The position numbers and the translations under genes are program-made. From positions 1 through 64,000 of the forward strand of contig OY762937.1 of the NCBI GenBank assembly GCA_963667005.1: a DNA stretch of 64,000 nucleotides, in the 5' to 3' direction. Source of the stretch: G963662605 sp963667005. Its GTDB lineage: Bacteria; Bacteroidota; Ignavibacteria; Ignavibacteriales; Ignavibacteriaceae. This document shows positions 61,253 to 64,000 of this stretch, piece by piece (positions within the stretch are counted from its first letter, which is position 1; the number at the start of each line of letters is the position of its first letter). The notes beneath the pieces are model-generated. The model searched no databases and had not been told where the DNA came from. It was given only the letters and a program-made list of their open reading frames with translations.

Positions 61253-61772
61253 TTATCTCATTAAACTTTTTTTCTTGTTCCATGCTAAATTTTAAATCTT
61301 TTAGTTGTGGCAACAAGTGAGTTGACATATGAAACTCTGGCATTATTGGATTTCCGCTATCATCAAAATCAACTTCTATTTTCTCAAGCATATTTAATAT
61401 TAAGTCGTAATTGAGTTTGGCTCCGCCAGCATCAACTATATTTCCTGTCAAGTGTGACGCATCTGATATATTTTTATAAAGTACTCTTTGAATATTTTCA
61501 ATCTTAGCACTACATAATGCGTATATCGTTGCACAAAGAGATTCTAAATCGAAATTTATTACCTCGTCAAATGTAAATGTAATTTCGGTTGAAATTTCCT
61601 TTATAGGGGTGATAAGTTCTTTCTCATTAATTTCATATCTAAATCCACCGCCATGCAGTATACGTGCAGTTGCAATATTTTTCAGCACATTATTAGATTT
61701 TATTAAATGATGTAAGTATTTCTCAATTATCGCCACATCATTTGGATATTTTTTACTTACACTACTTTTCAC
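61179..61772 (-). CDS. Hypothetical protein, partner of the nuclease-like gene
   Basis: Not recognised. 197 residues, no signal peptide or membrane helix. The N-terminal ~100 residues mix helices and strands (e.g. ARILHGGGFRYEINEKEL), the middle has LNYDLILNMLEKIEVDFDD and the end is a charged helix (EQEKKFNEIIEQKRKIWYAK). It overlaps the next gene by up to 74 bases, which signals translational coupling, so the two products probably act together. It is AT-rich like its partner and unlike the neighbouring operon. It is first on its strand; the ~400 bases upstream hold no gene. Confidence 0.55.
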   Translation of the reverse strand: MKSSVSKKYPNDVAIIEKYLHHLIKSNNVLKNIATARILHGGGFRYEINEKELITPIKEISTEITFTFDEVINFDLESLCATIYALCSAKIENIQRVLYKNISDASHLTGNIVDAGGAKLNYDLILNMLEKIEVDFDDSGNPIMPEFHMSTHLLPQLKDLKFSMEQEKKFNEIIEQKRKIWYAKKCYRKLSYITQGG

Positions 61773-62175
61773 GAATAAAATTTCTTTGTAAACTTAAAAT
61801 TGTGCCAGTAAATGACTTGAACTATTTTAATGAGTTTTCAGCTTCTCTACCTCTAAACACCGCATAGCCCAAGTTGTTATAGAGGAACTTGGGTGCCTAA
61901 ACTTTAAATTATCGAAACTTCAGTCAAAAGGCAAGTTTAATAATTTATATTAGTCTCATCCGCAATTATCCCCCTATTTCATTTATAGATTTCTATTTCA
62001 TTAAAAAACGAACCGTTTCGTAGTGAATTTACATACCCCTCCCAACAGTTAGGGAAGGTGTTAAAAAGTATTCTATCTGGAAAAGCCCTCGAAAAACCAT
62101 TTGCTAAAGAAAATAGAGTTGTTCGACTTTAACGACAATATTCTGTACGTGGAAAATATTTGCTGTAAAAAGTTT
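61773..62175. other. Intergenic region between the unknown gene pair and tRNA-Lys
   Basis: AT-rich, gene-free. One hairpin CCCAAGTT/AACTTGGG (61868-61875 with 61886-61893) is present without a T-run. No repeat, integrase remnant or tRNA fragment was found here. It should contain the promoter for the minus-strand pair. Confidence 0.5.
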
Positions 62176-62206
62176 TTTGCCAGCTCGTCAAAATTCCGTA
62201 ATTTTA
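62176..62206 (+). promoter_or_regulatory. Bacteroidota-type promoter of tRNA-Lys
   Basis: TTTG at 62176-62179, a 19-base spacer, and TAATTTTA at 62199-62206, close to the TTTG-N19..21-TAnnTTTG consensus of the Bacteroidota primary sigma factor. It ends 4 bases before the tRNA, leaving a start site at about the first tRNA base. Confidence 0.65.
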
Positions 62207-62210
62207 CCCC

Positions 62211-62283
62211 GCACCCTTAGCTCAGTTGGTAGAGCATATGACTCTTAATCATCAGGTCGCGGGTTCGAGTCCCGCAGGGTGCA
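62211..62283 (+). tRNA. tRNA-Lys (anticodon CTT)
   Basis: 73 bases. Acceptor GCACCCT pairs with AGGGTGC, discriminator A. D-arm GCTCAGTTGGTAGAGC, anticodon loop CTCTTAA with anticodon CTT, T-arm GCGGGTTCGAGTCCCGC. No CCA is encoded. A Bacteroidota-type promoter and its own terminator flank it. Confidence 0.96.
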
Positions 62284-62285
62284 CT

Positions 62286-62314
62286 AAACCCCGGTTTCTG
62301 CCGGGGTTTTTTGT
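62286..62314 (+). terminator. Terminator of tRNA-Lys
   Basis: Perfect stem AACCCCGG (62287-62294) and CCGGGGTT (62301-62308) followed by a T-run, 3 bases past the tRNA. Confidence 0.9.
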
Positions 62315-62324
62315 TGAGAATTCT

Positions 62325-62453
62325 CGCAAAGTCGCCAAGCCGCAAAATCACTTATTTTTCTAAAAATATACAAATTGCTCGAGATTGAGTTTCTATTAGG
62401 TTAAAGGAAATTGTGTTTTCTATTAAAAATCTTTGCGTTTTAGCGGCTTTGCG
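62325..62453. repeat. Imperfect inverted repeat before lon
   Basis: Arms at 62325-62346 (CGCAAAGTCGCCAAGCCGCAAA) is 22 bases long, so only its core CGCAAAGTCGCCAAG is written; its imperfect complement lies at 62432-62453 (core GCGTTTTAGCGGCTTTGCG), with 4 mismatches. The CGCAAAG...CGC...CGCAAA pattern suggests a repetitive palindromic unit like others in this window. No gene in 62315-62542. Confidence 0.5.
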
Positions 62454-62542
62454 TGAATCTTCTGTCCGGTTTTATGACCTTGCAGCCATGAGGCGGCTTT
62501 GCTATATTAGTCATTCGAATTTTTCATAAAATAGGCTTATTA

Positions 62543-64000
62543 GTGGACGAAATTAAACTAAATACCGTATCTGACGGGACAACAGTCCTTGAGGATATTC
62601 CCGAAATTTTACCAGTTTTGCCATTACGCGATATAGTCATATACCCATATATGATGTTCCCCGTGCTTATCGGCAGAGAGCAGTCAATCCGTGCAGCAAA
62701 TTATGCCATTCAGAGCTCAAAGTACATTTTTCTGGCAACTCAAAAGAAATCAAACATTGACGCTCCGAAGAAAGCGGATATTTACACGGAAGGAACCATT
62801 GGGCGGATCGTACAAATCCTGAAACTTCCCAACGGATTGATGAAAATCCTCGTAGATGGCCTGCTTCAGGGAAGAATTATCAAATATACAGACAACAAAG
62901 ATTTCTTTGAGGCGAGAGTAGAGGCAGTCGTGCCCGCGTTAGAAAACGATCACGAAATGAACGCGCTTAACCGTCAGATGACTTCATTGTTTCTTGAATA
63001 TGTAAAGATAAACAAGAACGTGTCTGCCGACTCCGTTACATCATTTGAAGGCATTGAAGAGCCGGACCGTAAATTGTTTTTTGCAGCGGCAAACATCACG
63101 CAATCGCTTGAAGTTAAGCAAGGAATTCTGCAGAAGTTCACACTCAAGGAACAGTTCTACGAGTTGATAAAAATCCTCAACTCTGAAATCGACATTCTGA
63201 AGATTGAACGTGAGATAGATTCCAAAGTTCAGGAGAACATAGCAAAGTCACAGCGTAAGTTTATCATTCAGGAACAGATCAAAATATTACAAAACGAACT
63301 CGGCGATGATGACGAAGGTGCTCCTGAGATTGCCAAACTTCTTGAAAAAATCAAAGGCGTGAAAATGCCCAAGATTGCTTATGAGAAAGCAATTGAGGAA
63401 TTGAACAAGCTCAAGAAGATGAATTCGCTTTCGCCAGAGTATACGGTAATACGCAATTATCTCGATTGGATGATCTCACTGCCGTGGAGCAAGCGCAGCA
63501 AAGACAATCTGGATATCTCCCATGTAAAGAGCATTCTTGATGAAGACCATTACGGACTTGAAAAACCGAAGGAAAGAATCATTGAGCATATTGCGGTTCT
63601 CAATCTCGTAAAGAACATGCGTGGACAGATTTTGTGCTTCGTGGGACCTCCAGGAGTTGGCAAGACTTCATTAGGCCGCTCAATTGCGCGTGCATTGGGG
63701 CGTGAGTTTATCCGCATCAGTCTCGGCGGTGTAAGAGACGAAGCAGAAATCCGCGGTCATAGAAAAACATATATCGGTTCAATGCCGGGAAAAATCATTC
63801 AGGGAATGAAACGTGCCGCAACTGTTAATCCGGTTATCCTGCTTGATGAAATTGACAAACTTAATTCTGATTTCCGCGGCGATCCGGCAAGCGCAATGCT
63901 CGAAGTTCTCGACCCCGAACAGAATCATACATTCCAGGATCACTATCTGGAAGTTGATTACGACCTATCACAGGTTATGTTTATTACAACTGCGAACGTC
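62543..64000 (+). CDS. lon: Lon protease, N-terminal part (cut by window end)
   Basis: 486 residues are visible from the GTG at 62543; the frame runs off the end in the ATPase domain. N-terminal substrate-binding (LAN) domain starts LPVLPLRDIVIYPYMMFPV, near residue 23-41. A long coiled coil (about 195-270, with SQRKFIIQEQIKILQNELGD) follows, then the AAA domain with Walker A GPPGVGKTSL, the RGHRKTYIGSMPGKIIQ region and Walker B ILLDEIDK. The Ser-Lys protease domain lies beyond the window. Degrades misfolded and regulatory proteins in the cytoplasm. Confidence 0.95.
   Translation, partial: MDEIKLNTVSDGTTVLEDIPEILPVLPLRDIVIYPYMMFPVLIGREQSIRAANYAIQSSKYIFLATQKKSNIDAPKKADIYTEGTIGRIVQILKLPNGLMKILVDGLLQGRIIKYTDNKDFFEARVEAVVPALENDHEMNALNRQMTSLFLEYVKINKNVSADSVTSFEGIEEPDRKLFFAAANITQSLEVKQGILQKFTLKEQFYELIKILNSEIDILKIEREIDSKVQENIAKSQRKFIIQEQIKILQNELGDDDEGAPEIAKLLEKIKGVKMPKIAYEKAIEELNKLKKMNSLSPEYTVIRNYLDWMISLPWSKRSKDNLDISHVKSILDEDHYGLEKPKERIIEHIAVLNLVKNMRGQILCFVGPPGVGKTSLGRSIARALGREFIRISLGGVRDEAEIRGHRKTYIGSMPGKIIQGMKRAATVNPVILLDEIDKLNSDFRGDPASAMLEVLDPEQNHTFQDHYLEVDYDLSQVMFITTANV

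Noticed and set aside
62211..64000. Integrated mobile island at tRNA-Lys
   Set aside because: No integrase and no duplicated tRNA 3' end was found, so an island attachment site is not supported.

Overview
The window is a piece of chromosome from a Gram-negative bacterium of the Fibrobacterota-Chlorobiota-Bacteroidota (FCB) group, most likely an Ignavibacteria-type lineage. Four things point there: a secreted protein ending in a type IX secretion (Por) sorting domain with the NYPNPFNPST motif, a Bacteroidota-style promoter (TTTG, 19 bases, TAnnTTTG-like) in front of a tRNA gene, outer-membrane and TonB machinery, and AT-leaning base composition. Species-level assignment is not possible from the sequence alone. 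Most genes are housekeeping, and the two ends carry what look like accessory or defence genes.

Layout. 1-701: C-terminal part of a large adenosine-deaminase-like protein that resembles the RdrB subunit of the RADAR anti-phage system and is cut by the window edge. 709-4759 (minus): rlmB, lgt, an unknown gene, a PTS EIIA-like gene and an MFS transporter. 5095-8191 (plus): menF-menD of classical menaquinone synthesis. 8192-11349 (minus): a small SET-domain protein, phosphofructokinase and a secreted EEP-family nuclease/phosphatase. 11792-15962 (plus): an APC permease overlapping DNA polymerase I. 16157-19162 (minus): hpnC-hpnD-hpnE, squalene synthesis. 19342-24140: a Rieske lipoprotein, a PL7 alginate lyase, the type IX cargo protein, tRNA-Leu and an OmpA-family porin. 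24353-30898 (minus): a NatAB-like ABC exporter, an ABC-F ATPase, a membrane-anchored unknown and an M20 dipeptidase. 31211-36209: a Gfo/Idh/MocA oxidoreductase, then exbB-exbD-tonB, dprA, an orphan microcompartment vertex protein (EutN/CcmL) and two small genes. 36601-38764 (plus): an NHL propeller protein with three small membrane proteins. 38736-45802 (minus): a large TPR protein, an outer-membrane barrel, an HU-TM-SPOR fusion and a second TonB. 46304-50915 (plus): transketolase, a 52-residue Cys-rich protein, gapA and pgk. 51622-52494 (plus): a secreted double-DUF4440-like protein. 52507-59404 (minus): greA-ribD-ribE-tilS-hpt-ftsH and a CTP-dependent lipid kinase, tightly packed. 59699-61772 (minus): two overlapping AT-rich unknown genes, one with a PD-(D/E)XK nuclease-like N-terminus. 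62211-64000 (plus): tRNA-Lys and the start of lon, cut by the window end.

How it works together. Central carbon metabolism (pfkA, tkt, gapA, pgk), menaquinone and squalene precursors, riboflavin, proteostasis (ftsH, lon) and envelope energisation (two tonB genes, one exbBD pair) are represented. Gaps between gene blocks hold several families of small palindromic elements (REP/MITE-like); none encodes a transposase here. No CRISPR array, rRNA, prophage or complete insertion sequence was seen.

The items most worth a second look are the RdrB-like fragment at the left edge, the nuclease-like gene pair at 59699-61772, the HU-TM-SPOR fusion with its TPR/barrel/TonB neighbours, the orphan BMC vertex protein beside dprA, and the nested perfect inverted repeats at 8684-8855.
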